DNA of 64,000 bases, taken from the NCBI GenBank assembly GCA_016178305.1, contig JACOTM010000012.1, positions 1 through 64,000 of the forward strand, read 5' to 3'. Position numbers and translations under genes: made by a program. Numbering within the stretch: the stretch's first letter is position 1; each line of letters opens with the position of its first letter. This document shows, piece by piece, positions 51,135 to 61,346 of this stretch. The notes below the pieces were generated by a model, which was given only the letters and a program-made list of their open reading frames with translations, was not told the DNA's origin and made no database searches. The stretch is from Flavobacteriia bacterium. GTDB taxonomy: Bacteria; Bacteroidota; Bacteroidia; Flavobacteriales_D; Crocinitomicaceae.

Positions 51135-51309
51135 ATTTATTGAAATTAAAGTGTAAAAATAAGAAGAAATATTCAATCTAAATTTTAATCACCTAGGTAA
51201 GCTAACTACGTATATTTTATTACTTTAGAAAAAAACAACTTTTTTTCAACGCAAAATTTAGTATGTTTATCAAAATGACTCTAGAGGCGTAAATTTAACG
51301 AACTATTCA

Positions 51310-51687
51310 ATGAAAAGATTAATAATAAATAAAACAGAAACTTCACCCTTCATAGATTTTTGTTTTGAATCGAGAATATTACAAATTCAAGGACAATCAA
51401 CGCTAGATGAAGTAATTGAATTTTACACTCCAGTTATAGAATGGATTCGTTCAATTAGTCAAAAGCAAAACATTGATTTTACTTTTATTTTAGAAATGGA
51501 ATATTTCAATTTTGAATCATCAATGATGTTATTTGAAATATTGACAGAATTGGAAAAAGTTAATTCGGAAGGGAAAAATTCAATAGATGTTATATGGAAT
51601 TATGATGAAAGAGATGAAGATATGGTCGAAGCGATTGAAAAATATTCTGAAATAATTCAATTACCATTTGTATTGAACAAAATGTAA
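51310..51687 (+). CDS. SiaC family regulatory phosphoprotein (DUF1987)
   Basis: KTETSPFIDFCFESRILQIQGQSTLDEVIEFYTPVIEWI...FILEMEYFNFESSMMLFEILTELEK. Confidence 0.8.
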   Translation: MKRLIINKTETSPFIDFCFESRILQIQGQSTLDEVIEFYTPVIEWIRSISQKQNIDFTFILEMEYFNFESSMMLFEILTELEKVNSEGKNSIDVIWNYDERDEDMVEAIEKYSEIIQLPFVLNKM

Positions 51688-51712
51688 ATTTTATAACAAA
51701 CTTTCACTTCAA

Positions 51713-54691
51713 ATGAACCAAGAGATTCTCCATTCATTGATGCAATTATTTGCAATTATCACCAAACAAGATGAGACTTGTTGGGAGATACAGGATGCTT
51801 ATGTTAAAGATTTTCTTTCTTCTCAAATTTCAGCAGAAAAAAGAGATGGATATTATCAAGAATATCAAGAATATTTAAAAAAGGACTCTCTAAAAATTCA
51901 GTGGACAAATAAAATTTCCGTGAAAGATTCTGTTCATACATTAGCTATTTGTAAAAAAATTAATGCGACATTTTCATTAAAACAAAAAACGATACTGCTA
52001 GTTTGGTTGGCAGAATTTACGTTTGCTTCGAAAGAAGAATCAAAAACACGTATTGAATTATTAACAGCTATTAGTAATGTTTTTCATGTTTTAAATGATG
52101 AACTTCAAAATATTTTCTTTTTTGTTCGTGCTAAAGATGATGATTCAGAGACCAATGAACAAACCTTGATAAACAAGCATAAAACATTAATTGTAAATCA
52201 TCAAAATTCAGCTATTTTATTTTTATATATTGAATCGATTAATATTTTATTTTTTCATTATAAAAAAGAAGAAATTATACGGTTAAATGGGCAATTATTA
52301 ACAGCAAAAAAAGTTTATATATTTTCAGAAGGAGCAGCTATAAAAACGATAGAGAACACATTTCTACAGCACGATATACTTTCATTATTTAGAGCTTCAA
52401 TTATTAAAAACAACATTCATTTTAGTGCAAAAATCCCACTTTATAAATTTAAATCTAAAAAAGTAGCATTAAAAAGTATAAATGTGAATGAAAATGGAGG
52501 AACATTAATTGGAATAATGGGAAGTTCAGGTTCAGGAAAAACAACTTTGCTCAATGTACTATCTGGGATAAATCCGATAACTAAAGGAACTATATTTTTA
52601 AATGGACATTCGATTTATTCGAATGAAAGTAAATCGAATATTGGTTATATTTCACAAGATGATTTACTAATGGAGGAATTAACGGTGTACCAAAACCTTT
52701 ATTTCAATGCCAAGCTAGTCAATGAAAAATGGGGAAAAGAAGAGTTGAAAATACGTATAAAAAAGGTGTTAATAGATCTTGGATTATACGATATCAAAGA
52801 CAATACAGTGGGTAGTGTTATCCATAACAACATTAGTGGCGGGCAAAGGAAGAGACTAAATATTGCATTGGAATTACTGCGAGATCCGTTGGTTTTATTT
52901 GTTGACGAACCGACTTCTGGTCTTTCGTCTAAGGATTCTGAGAATGTAATTTCCATTTTTAAAAGGCTTACGGAACAAGGAAAAATTGTTTTTATTGTTA
53001 TTCATCAACCATCGAGTGAAATTTTTAAACATTTTGATAAATTATTTATATTAGATGAAGGAGGATTACCCGTTTATTATGGGAATACATTGGAATCAAT
53101 AGTGTATTTTAAAACAATTTCGAATCAAATTAATCAAGATATTAGTGAATGTCCAACTTGTAGTCATGTATCTCCCGAACAAATATTTGATATTTTGGAA
53201 GAGAAAAAATTGGATGAGTTTGGTCATTATACATCTGAAAGAAAAATTCCAGCGAAACAATGGCATACCTTTTATAAAAATAATTATGATGGCACGATTG
53301 AAAAAAATCAGGTTATTGATGATTTGAATTTTGTAAAAAAGCCCTCTTTATATCAACAATTTAAAGTGTTTTTTAAACGTGATTTCTATTCTAGAATTTA
53401 TGATAAACAATATTTATTAATTGTATTGTTAGAAGCACCTCTTTTAGCAGGATTTCTCAGTTTTATTATCAAAAGCTCGAATAATACGGATGAAAATAAT
53501 TATCTTTTCAGTTTTAATAAAAATATACCGGCCTATATTTTTATGTTAATTATTGTAACATTATTTATTAGTTTGACAGTTAGTGCGGAAGAAATATTTA
53601 AAGATCGAAGAATATTAAAAAGGGAACATTTACTTCAATTATCGCGATTGAGTTATTTAAGTTCTAAAGTATGTTATTTGTTGATTTTATCTTTAATTCA
53701 ATCTTTTTTATTATGTATTATTGGAAACAGCATCATTGAATTAGCAGGAAATTTTTTTTATTATTGGGTACTAATTTTTTCCATTTTTGTATTTGGAAAT
53801 ATAACAGGTTTAATGTTATCCTCGAGTTTAAAATCTATCGTTGCTATTTATATTATTATTCCGATTATCATCATCCCTCAAATAGTATTAAGCGGTGCCA
53901 TGTTTAAATTTGAAAATTTAAATAAAAGCTTAAACAAAGGTTATACAACACCACTGATTTCAAATACGATGATCTCAAAATGGGGTTTTGAAAGCTTAAT
54001 GGTGATTCAATTTACACAAAATAAATATGAAAAAACAATTTTCCAATACGATCAACTTTTGAGCGATTGTGCTTATCGAACAACGTATTTATTCCCTTAC
54101 CTTACAGATTTGGTGCAAACAAAAAAAGAAAATTCAGTATGTTCAGATACAATTTTTAATACCTTAAAGTTTGAAAGTGAGAGAGACTTTGTAAAAAACA
54201 AATTTCATTTTCATTTTAAAAAACAGATGACAATCGCAAAAGCAAAAGAAAGTATAGATCTATTATCAGAATATTATCAATCTCAATACAATAAAATTTC
54301 GAGACTAAAAGATAGCCAATTGATGCAATTAAGAAATAAATTAGGAAAAAAAGAAATGATGCAGCTAAAAACTAAATTTTACAACGATGATGTTGCAGAT
54401 TTGGTTCAAAATACGTTAATAAAAAAGAAATATTTTGTTGAAAATTCTAGAGTTTACCAAAATTACGACCATATATATTTGAGAGATCATTTAGCTCCAA
54501 ATTATTCTTTAAAAGGAACCTTTATGTTTGTTCCAAATAAGAAAATAGGAGAAAAAATAATATCAACATTTAGTTATAACCTTATTGTTATTTGGTTATT
54601 AAATATCTCTCTTTTCTTTATTCTATACTTTGATATTTTAAAAAAAATACTTAATATTAAACTGATCAATAAAAATGAATCTATAAACTAA
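51713..54691 (+). CDS. ABCG-like ABC transporter: N-terminal extension, ATPase, fused permease (992 aa)
   Basis: Walker A GIMGSSGSGKTTLLNVLSG, signature ISGGQRKRLNIALELL, Walker B PLVLFVDEPTSGLS; about 6 TM helices with a large extracytoplasmic loop before the last. Confidence 0.9.
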   Translation: MNQEILHSLMQLFAIITKQDETCWEIQDAYVKDFLSSQISAEKRDGYYQEYQEYLKKDSLKIQWTNKISVKDSVHTLAICKKINATFSLKQKTILLVWLAEFTFASKEESKTRIELLTAISNVFHVLNDELQNIFFFVRAKDDDSETNEQTLINKHKTLIVNHQNSAILFLYIESINILFFHYKKEEIIRLNGQLLTAKKVYIFSEGAAIKTIENTFLQHDILSLFRASIIKNNIHFSAKIPLYKFKSKKVALKSINVNENGGTLIGIMGSSGSGKTTLLNVLSGINPITKGTIFLNGHSIYSNESKSNIGYISQDDLLMEELTVYQNLYFNAKLVNEKWGKEELKIRIKKVLIDLGLYDIKDNTVGSVIHNNISGGQRKRLNIALELLRDPLVLFVDEPTSGLSSKDSENVISIFKRLTEQGKIVFIVIHQPSSEIFKHFDKLFILDEGGLPVYYGNTLESIVYFKTISNQINQDISECPTCSHVSPEQIFDILEEKKLDEFGHYTSERKIPAKQWHTFYKNNYDGTIEKNQVIDDLNFVKKPSLYQQFKVFFKRDFYSRIYDKQYLLIVLLEAPLLAGFLSFIIKSSNNTDENNYLFSFNKNIPAYIFMLIIVTLFISLTVSAEEIFKDRRILKREHLLQLSRLSYLSSKVCYLLILSLIQSFLLCIIGNSIIELAGNFFYYWVLIFSIFVFGNITGLMLSSSLKSIVAIYIIIPIIIIPQIVLSGAMFKFENLNKSLNKGYTTPLISNTMISKWGFESLMVIQFTQNKYEKTIFQYDQLLSDCAYRTTYLFPYLTDLVQTKKENSVCSDTIFNTLKFESERDFVKNKFHFHFKKQMTIAKAKESIDLLSEYYQSQYNKISRLKDSQLMQLRNKLGKKEMMQLKTKFYNDDVADLVQNTLIKKKYFVENSRVYQNYDHIYLRDHLAPNYSLKGTFMFVPNKKIGEKIISTFSYNLIVIWLLNISLFFILYFDILKKILNIKLINKNESIN

Positions 54692-54739
54692 ACAATGTAC
54701 CAATAACTATTCAATGTTTCAATCATAAAAACTATACAG

Positions 54740-55627
54740 ATGAATAAATTAATATACAAAGTCTTCATTCTTTTAACTGTTTTTTCTTGTTCTTCAAACG
54801 ATCAAAATGAATTAGAGAATCAATTAATCGAAAAAAATGACACAGCAATAAAAATCGATAAGGAGTTAATTGACCAATTAATTCAATCTTTTCCTTCGCC
54901 TTTGGAAACATCTTTGATTCTAAAAAAAGCGGGGAATAACTTTAACAGTGAGATGCTTATTTCCACGAAAAAGACAGAAAAATTTATTACAAATTATGAT
55001 CAATCGATAGCAATAGGTGCTTATGGAGCAGATTTAGCCTACATTAACATTTATGACAAGTCATTTTTAGCTGTTGATTATTTAACTACGATTCGAAGTC
55101 TTTCGATTGAAATAGAAGTTGATCGGTTTTTTAACTTTGAAAGCATGATGAAATTAGCTAAAAGCTCATCAAACATTGATTCTTTAATCCATTTATCGAC
55201 AGAAAGTTTTAATAAAATGGAAGTATTTTTGAAAGATAAAGGACGCGATGAACTAAGTGTATTGATTGTATTTGGGACATGGCTAGAAAGTTCATATATC
55301 ATTTCATATCTCGCTAAAAATAATTTAACTAGCGAAATGAAAAATCAAGTTGCCGAACAAAAAGAAAGTGTAACAAAATTATTAAACATTCTCCATTCTT
55401 GTGAATCAGAAGAATATTTTAAAAATTTAATTTCGCGTTTAAAAAAGTTAGATGATATTTATCAAAAAGTTGAAATTAAGAAGATTATTAGAGAGCCAGA
55501 AATGAGAGAAGAAAATGGGTCGCTTGTATTTTATGATAAAAGTGAAACGATAATTAATGCAAGTGAAAAAGATATCTTGTCAATTATCGACGAAACAATT
55601 AATTTAAGAAATCAACTTTTAAAATAA
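54740..55627 (+). CDS. Lipoprotein of unknown function
   Basis: Lipobox VFSCSS; otherwise helical; downstream of the ABC gene in the same orientation. Confidence 0.7.
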   Translation: MNKLIYKVFILLTVFSCSSNDQNELENQLIEKNDTAIKIDKELIDQLIQSFPSPLETSLILKKAGNNFNSEMLISTKKTEKFITNYDQSIAIGAYGADLAYINIYDKSFLAVDYLTTIRSLSIEIEVDRFFNFESMMKLAKSSSNIDSLIHLSTESFNKMEVFLKDKGRDELSVLIVFGTWLESSYIISYLAKNNLTSEMKNQVAEQKESVTKLLNILHSCESEEYFKNLISRLKKLDDIYQKVEIKKIIREPEMREENGSLVFYDKSETIINASEKDILSIIDETINLRNQLLK

Positions 55628-56098
55628 ATGAACATGAATTTAAAAAGTTTAACAATCGCTCTATTTTTGATTTTTGGTTTGTTATTATCATTTGTTTCAA
55701 CACCAGAATACATTGGTAAATGTTCAGGAGATACGGAATATAAATTAGGACTTACAAAATTAAATAAATATAAATTAATTAAAGATTATAGGGTAAAACT
55801 GAAAGATGGAACTCCTGAAAATCCTCCTACAATTAATTATATGATTTCGTTAAAGGCAGGATTGAAATATAAATTTCTTCCTATGAATATTCCAGATAAT
55901 AAATCAAAAATGATTATGTCAATTTATTTGAATAAAGAAAAAACAGTTTTATTAGCAACAACATTTAATAAATTATCAGGAAAACATTATCCTTCAATTG
56001 ATTTTAACTGTAAGACAACAGGTACATTTTATTTGTTTTTTGAATTTGAAAATGGAATGAAAGGTTGTGGTGTAGGTTTATTTGCAGTTGAAAATTAG
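55628..56098 (+). CDS. Hypothetical exported protein
   Basis: N-terminal hydrophobic segment; starts immediately after the preceding stop. Confidence 0.65.
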   Translation: MNMNLKSLTIALFLIFGLLLSFVSTPEYIGKCSGDTEYKLGLTKLNKYKLIKDYRVKLKDGTPENPPTINYMISLKAGLKYKFLPMNIPDNKSKMIMSIYLNKEKTVLLATTFNKLSGKHYPSIDFNCKTTGTFYLFFEFENGMKGCGVGLFAVEN

Positions 56099-56103
56099 AA
56101 ATT

Positions 56104-58893
56104 TTATAATTTTAATATTGGAATTAATATCTCAACCATTGTTCCTTTGTTCAAATCGATAATTTGAAAACCATATTTATGATTTCGTTTTTTATTGAAA
56201 GAAGCCAATCGTTCACTCGTGATTTTCTCGCCATACGAAATATGTCCTTTTGTGTTTTGCGTTGCCTTTTTTTCGAGAGATGATTTTCTTCCTATTCCGT
56301 TGTCAATGACTTGACATTTAATTAAAGTTTCATGAATGTAAATTAATTGGATGTCAATTTTATATCCGTTATGATTTTCGGTAAAACCGTGTCTGATCGA
56401 ATTTTCAATAAAGGGTTGAATTAACATGTTAGGAATTCTGTAATTAGTTGCTTGTTGAAGAAAATCACAGTTAATTTGCCATTCAAATTTATTTGAAAAT
56501 CGCATTTGCTCCAGTTCTAAATATTTTTCCAGCATGTCTATTTCTTTAGCAACAGTTACGGATGAGCTTCTAGAAATATGTAAAGTTTCCCGTAATAATT
56601 TTGAAAATTTCCCTAAAAAATATTCGGCTTTATCCATTTCGTTATACAAATGAAAACTTTGGATTGAATTTAAGGTGTTAAAAATAAAGTGTGGATTCAT
56701 TTGAGCAAATAATGCCTTTTGTTCCAATATCAATAATTTTTGTTTGGTTTCAAACTGTTTTCGTTTGTATTGGATGTATAAATAGATTAAAAATAATGCG
56801 CCTAATAAAATTAAAAATTTGAAGAAATTAGTTCTCCAAAATGGCGGAGTAACTGTAAAACTTGTAATTTTTTGAATACTTGACCACTGGTTATTTTCGT
56901 TTAAAAAAGCGACTTCTAATTGATAGTAACCATCATCTGGATTTACTAACATGATTTCAGGATCATTGATGATACTCCAATCTGAATTTGAGTGAAGACG
57001 ATATTTATAGCGACCTTTGGTTATAAAATTAGAGGCTCTGAATTTTATATTAATTAAATCTTCATAGTAAGATATTGTCAGCGGTTGAGTTAAATTTAAT
57101 TTTTGATTTTTATTCACACTCACAGACTTTAAATAAATTTTATAATCTCTGTTTCGTATTTGAAAATTTTCTTTGTCGATGAGTGTTAATCCTTTTTTTG
57201 TACCGACCCAAATAGTTTTTTTATTTACAAATAGGCTAATGACTTCATTTGAGATTAATCCTAAACTTTTTGAAATATAATCTATTTGAATTTTATTTGG
57301 TTGAGTTTGGATTTTTAATAAACCTTTAACTGTACCTGCCCACAATATATTTTTTTCATCTATATATAAACAGGTAATGTCTTGACAAATATTGTTTTTT
57401 ATTGGAATAAATTTTTGATTTTTGTATTGATAAATTCCGTTATTTCTTGTAGCAATAATAATCCCCCATTTTTTAGAAAATGCTAAATCAGTAACGCGGT
57501 AACTAAATTCTTTTGGCTTAAATGGAATAATATTGTTTTTGAAACAAGTTGAAAGACCAAATTTATTACCAGCAAATATGTTTCCCTTTTCATCTGCAAT
57601 TACCGAAGAAAACGTTTTTTCTTTGTTTTGATTTAATAACGAAATAGAATTCTTTTTTAAGCCAAAAGAATCTATGGCTCCATCTGCGAATCTGAAAATG
57701 AATTCCCGGACACCATAGACACAATTATTAGTACTATAGAGATCCCTCAACCAATATTTTAGGATAGGTTTTCCATTACATAAAATTCCATTTCCAGTTG
57801 AATAAACCATTTTTCCTTGATAACTTCCAAAGCTGATAAATCCTGAGGAATTATTTTTTATAGAAAATAATTGATCGTTCAAAATTTTATGATAAGAACA
57901 GGCGACCAAACCTACATAAACAGTATCATTAAATTCATAAATATTTTTGATTTCATTTGAAATTAAACCTTGTTTGGTACTGATTGATTTAAAATTATAA
58001 TTAGGAAGATAAAATACACCTGACTCTAAAGTTGAAATCCAAAATCCATTATTATTATCTTCTAAAACGTCTGTTACGGTAACATTTTTAAGGATATTAT
58101 CTTCTAATATTGCTCTGTTTTTTGAAAAATGATAAATAAATAAGCCTTTTTTGACTCCCCCAATCAATAACCGATTTCTTAAAATGTTCAGAGAGACAAT
58201 GTTTACATCGTTTAATTTCAATAAAGGTTTATCATTTGTTAAATCGTAAACAAAATTTCCAAACGAAATAAAGTTTTTATTTAATTTTTTAGCTGTTACT
58301 ATTTTTGACTGCTCTAAAATTATTCCATTGATTAATGTGTTTAATTGTTTTATTTTATTTTGTTGCTTGTAGAATAATTTCACGTTTTTATTTGATAAAA
58401 AGATAGAATTGTCATTTAATATTTTAATATCTTTATCACAATGTACGCTTTTGGGGATTAGTTTACTAATTTTTTGATTGAATTGATATGGTTTTATTTT
58501 TTCATTTTCATAATAACATAGTTGATGTTCGCCGGATAAAAACCATAATCTATTTTTAGCATCTTTATGAATTTGATAGACAACTTCATCAATTAATCCA
58601 TCTTTTTTATGAAAAGTAATAAATTCATCTCCATTGTATTTGACAACACCTCGATCTGTAGCAAACCAAATATTTCCTTCGTGATCATTTTCTATATCAT
58701 ATATCTCAGAACTGGGTAATCCTTGATCTACGGAATAATTTCGAAATAAATATGCGGGTTTAAACGAAGTTTGACCATAATTTTGAACGTAAAAACAAAT
58801 ACTCACAATCAAAAATAAAATATTTTTTAATTGATATTGATTATAAATAGATTCCCCCAAAATTTTTATTGCAAAAATAAAAAAGATTTTCAC
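56104..58893 (-). CDS. Propeller-type sensor histidine kinase, LytS/YehU-like (His_kinase + HATPase)
   Basis: LFRNYSVDQGLPSSEIYDIENDHEGNIWFATDRGVVKYNG repeats, Y_Y_Y-like domain, TM, ALFAQMNPHFIFNTLNSIQSF, NSIRHGF, DNGIGRKSS. Confidence 0.92.
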   Translation of the reverse strand: MKIFFIFAIKILGESIYNQYQLKNILFLIVSICFYVQNYGQTSFKPAYLFRNYSVDQGLPSSEIYDIENDHEGNIWFATDRGVVKYNGDEFITFHKKDGLIDEVVYQIHKDAKNRLWFLSGEHQLCYYENEKIKPYQFNQKISKLIPKSVHCDKDIKILNDNSIFLSNKNVKLFYKQQNKIKQLNTLINGIILEQSKIVTAKKLNKNFISFGNFVYDLTNDKPLLKLNDVNIVSLNILRNRLLIGGVKKGLFIYHFSKNRAILEDNILKNVTVTDVLEDNNNGFWISTLESGVFYLPNYNFKSISTKQGLISNEIKNIYEFNDTVYVGLVACSYHKILNDQLFSIKNNSSGFISFGSYQGKMVYSTGNGILCNGKPILKYWLRDLYSTNNCVYGVREFIFRFADGAIDSFGLKKNSISLLNQNKEKTFSSVIADEKGNIFAGNKFGLSTCFKNNIIPFKPKEFSYRVTDLAFSKKWGIIIATRNNGIYQYKNQKFIPIKNNICQDITCLYIDEKNILWAGTVKGLLKIQTQPNKIQIDYISKSLGLISNEVISLFVNKKTIWVGTKKGLTLIDKENFQIRNRDYKIYLKSVSVNKNQKLNLTQPLTISYYEDLINIKFRASNFITKGRYKYRLHSNSDWSIINDPEIMLVNPDDGYYQLEVAFLNENNQWSSIQKITSFTVTPPFWRTNFFKFLILLGALFLIYLYIQYKRKQFETKQKLLILEQKALFAQMNPHFIFNTLNSIQSFHLYNEMDKAEYFLGKFSKLLRETLHISRSSSVTVAKEIDMLEKYLELEQMRFSNKFEWQINCDFLQQATNYRIPNMLIQPFIENSIRHGFTENHNGYKIDIQLIYIHETLIKCQVIDNGIGRKSSLEKKATQNTKGHISYGEKITSERLASFNKKRNHKYGFQIIDLNKGTMVEILIPILKL

Positions 58894-58929
58894 TAGGTAA
58901 TCATTGTTTGTTGATACTTTTAAAGTATA

Positions 58930-58967
58930 AAATTAAAGAGAATACTTATGAAAATATTCTCTTTAAT
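58930..58967. terminator. 14-bp perfect inverted repeat, probable terminator of the response regulator transcript
   Basis: AATTAAAGAGAATA-cttatgaaaa-TATTCTCTTTAATT; on the minus strand followed by TTATACTTT. Confidence 0.6.
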
Positions 58968-59120
58968 TGATTTGGAAATGGTAGATTTTAATATATTAAT
59001 GATTTAATATCTGTCAAATTCTGTGAGACAAGATTAAGGATAACATCTGGAATTTTATTCATTAAATATATAAACTGTGTGTTTTAGTTTTTTAACTATT
59101 TAAATAGTTTTGTTGGAGAT

Positions 59121-59834
59121 TCATTTTTGATTAAAAAGAGCAAAAACTTGTTTTATATTACTTCTCGCAATTGAAAGTTTTTTATCGTTTATCATTAATA
59201 TTTCATTATTGATTCGATCTAGAAAAAGAACATGGTCTATATTAATAATTGTTGATTTGTGAATTTTTAAAAATTTAGGATGATAAACAACTAAGTTTTC
59301 AAAAAATTTTAATGGTTTTGAAGCAATCAAATTTTTACTATTGGTAAGCACTATTTCTGTATAAGAGCCTTCAGCATTAAAATGTGAAATACAACATTTA
59401 TCAATTAGCTGAGTACCTAAAAGAGTTGTTATTGCTATTTTAGAATTTTCAGCATCATTTTTTTTAATAGAATAAATTTCCTCACACACTTTTTTTAATG
59501 AATCTTGAAATTCTTCCAGATCAATAGGTTTTAATAGATAATCAAAAGCCTTTAATTTCAATGCTTGAATCGCATATTCATTGTATGCAGTAGTAAAGAT
59601 GATTTTTGAATTAGTTTTCTCCTGAATTTGTTGAGCTACATCAATTCCAGAACCATCAAGTAAATTTATATCTAAAAAAATTAGGTCAGGTTGATGTTTA
59701 ATGCTATTATCAATTGTTTCTTGAAATTGCATTGTTTCAAATAACACATCATAATTATCACAATATCTTTCTAAACATTTGTTAATTACTCTACGAGCAT
59801 TTTCTTCATCATCTACAATCCCAATTGTTATCAT
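59121..59834 (-). CDS. LytTR family response regulator
   Basis: TIGIVDDEENARRVI, DLIFLDINLLDGSGIDVAQQI, KAFDYLLKPID; C-terminal LytTR (FLKIHKSTIINIDHVLFLDRINNEILMINDKKLSIARS). Confidence 0.95.
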   Translation of the reverse strand: MITIGIVDDEENARRVINKCLERYCDNYDVLFETMQFQETIDNSIKHQPDLIFLDINLLDGSGIDVAQQIQEKTNSKIIFTTAYNEYAIQALKLKAFDYLLKPIDLEEFQDSLKKVCEEIYSIKKNDAENSKIAITTLLGTQLIDKCCISHFNAEGSYTEIVLTNSKNLIASKPLKFFENLVVYHPKFLKIHKSTIINIDHVLFLDRINNEILMINDKKLSIARSNIKQVFALFNQK

Positions 59835-59866
59835 GTTTTCCTTTTTATAGAAGCAAATGTAATAGT

Positions 59867-61042
59867 TTAATAACGTTTCCCATTATAAATGGATTCTTTC
59901 TTTTTAACAACATTGAATCCAATACTTAGGCCTAACATTCCTCCTTTTTTAGTACTTGAATAAAATAAGTTGATAGGAATATACAAAGCACCTGAACGAA
60001 AAGTTCGACCGATTCCCATTACCCAGCGAGTACTTAAAGAAGCCGTTCCTCTTGTGTCTAAATATGAATTATAAGAGTATATTGGATTTGGTATTTTCGT
60101 AATAGTTGGATCAATTTCCTGTTCATATTTACGAAAATCATTTTCTGACCAAAAGTAATTCTCACCTTTTCCATATTTATTATTTGAATCAAAAAACCCT
60201 TTCGATGTTTTTTGAATACCAAAGCTTGGTCCAAAAGCAAACTCCCAGCCTTTTTTTCCAAATCGAAAACCATTCATTAATGCAACTGATGGTATAAATT
60301 GTCCTTGCTCCAATCCACTAACATTGAAAATGGATTCAAATAACGCAGAAAAATTATCTGTGCCAATATATTGTTTTTCAAATTGATATCCAATCATACT
60401 AAATCCAGGATAGACACCTAATCCACCTTGATCTTCCTTTCTTTTAGCAAATTCAGCTAAGCTACCTGAAACCATGGCATATCCAATTCGTGGTCCAGAA
60501 TTGTTAATTTTCCCTACATTTTTTGATGTAATTATTTCATTATTGAAACTCAATTGGCTTTCAATTTCTTTTATATTTTCTAAGCCCAACATACTGCGAA
60601 GTGTAATCTCAATCATACGCTGTAATTCATCCTCGTGATCACTAAATTCTTTGATTGTAGATTTGTAAATGGTCCCTGTTTTAACATCTATTATTTTTAA
60701 AGATACAATTATTTTTGCCCCTAATCTATCTATACTTCCAGAAGTTATATAATTTACTTTCAAGGAATTTCCTAAAGACGTAAGACAGTTTAGACCAAAA
60801 CAATCTTTTTGAAATGTTGGACTAGAATTCACCACCTCTGAAATATCAAATTCATCGTAAACACTAAATTGATTAATCTTAATTAATTCTAAATAAATAA
60901 TTTTTGTACAGATTTTAGGTGTAATCCCCAATCCTTGAATCGATGGTGTTGCTACTGCAATAGTAGGTTTAGAAGCATCTTGTGCATTCAAATTGAAAAA
61001 TACTCCTATAAAAATTGCTATACTAATAAGATTTGTTTTCAT
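59867..61042 (-). CDS. Exported protein with CsgG/LpoB-like N-terminal domain and membrane-associated C-terminus
   Basis: Signal peptide MKTNLISIAIFIGVFFNLNAQ from Met at 61042; SKPTIAVATPSIQG...YITSGSIDRLGAKIIVSLKIIDVKTGTIYKSTIKEF...LGLSIGFNVVKKK. Confidence 0.6.
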   Translation of the reverse strand: MKTNLISIAIFIGVFFNLNAQDASKPTIAVATPSIQGLGITPKICTKIIYLELIKINQFSVYDEFDISEVVNSSPTFQKDCFGLNCLTSLGNSLKVNYITSGSIDRLGAKIIVSLKIIDVKTGTIYKSTIKEFSDHEDELQRMIEITLRSMLGLENIKEIESQLSFNNEIITSKNVGKINNSGPRIGYAMVSGSLAEFAKRKEDQGGLGVYPGFSMIGYQFEKQYIGTDNFSALFESIFNVSGLEQGQFIPSVALMNGFRFGKKGWEFAFGPSFGIQKTSKGFFDSNNKYGKGENYFWSENDFRKYEQEIDPTITKIPNPIYSYNSYLDTRGTASLSTRWVMGIGRTFRSGALYIPINLFYSSTKKGGMLGLSIGFNVVKKKESIYNGKRY

Positions 61043-61346
61043 ATATTTTGTTTTTAGTTGGAACAAATATATGTCTCTTTCTTGCGTTTTACATAACTGA
61101 TTTACGCAATACAAACAATTAAAATGGTGATATTTGCAAAAAACTTGCATGTTTATACCAACACAAGCATATTTATTTATGATATTCGCAATAGTTATTT
61201 TTTTATTTGTGACAAACGCAAAAAAAGTGGTCAAAAAAAGATTTAATTGCTAAATTGTCAAGTCATTTTCTAATTTTTGTTTATATATCATCAAGGTTCT
61301 TTCCATTTGAAAGAAAAATGAATTACGTTCTTTTTCGTTTGTAACA

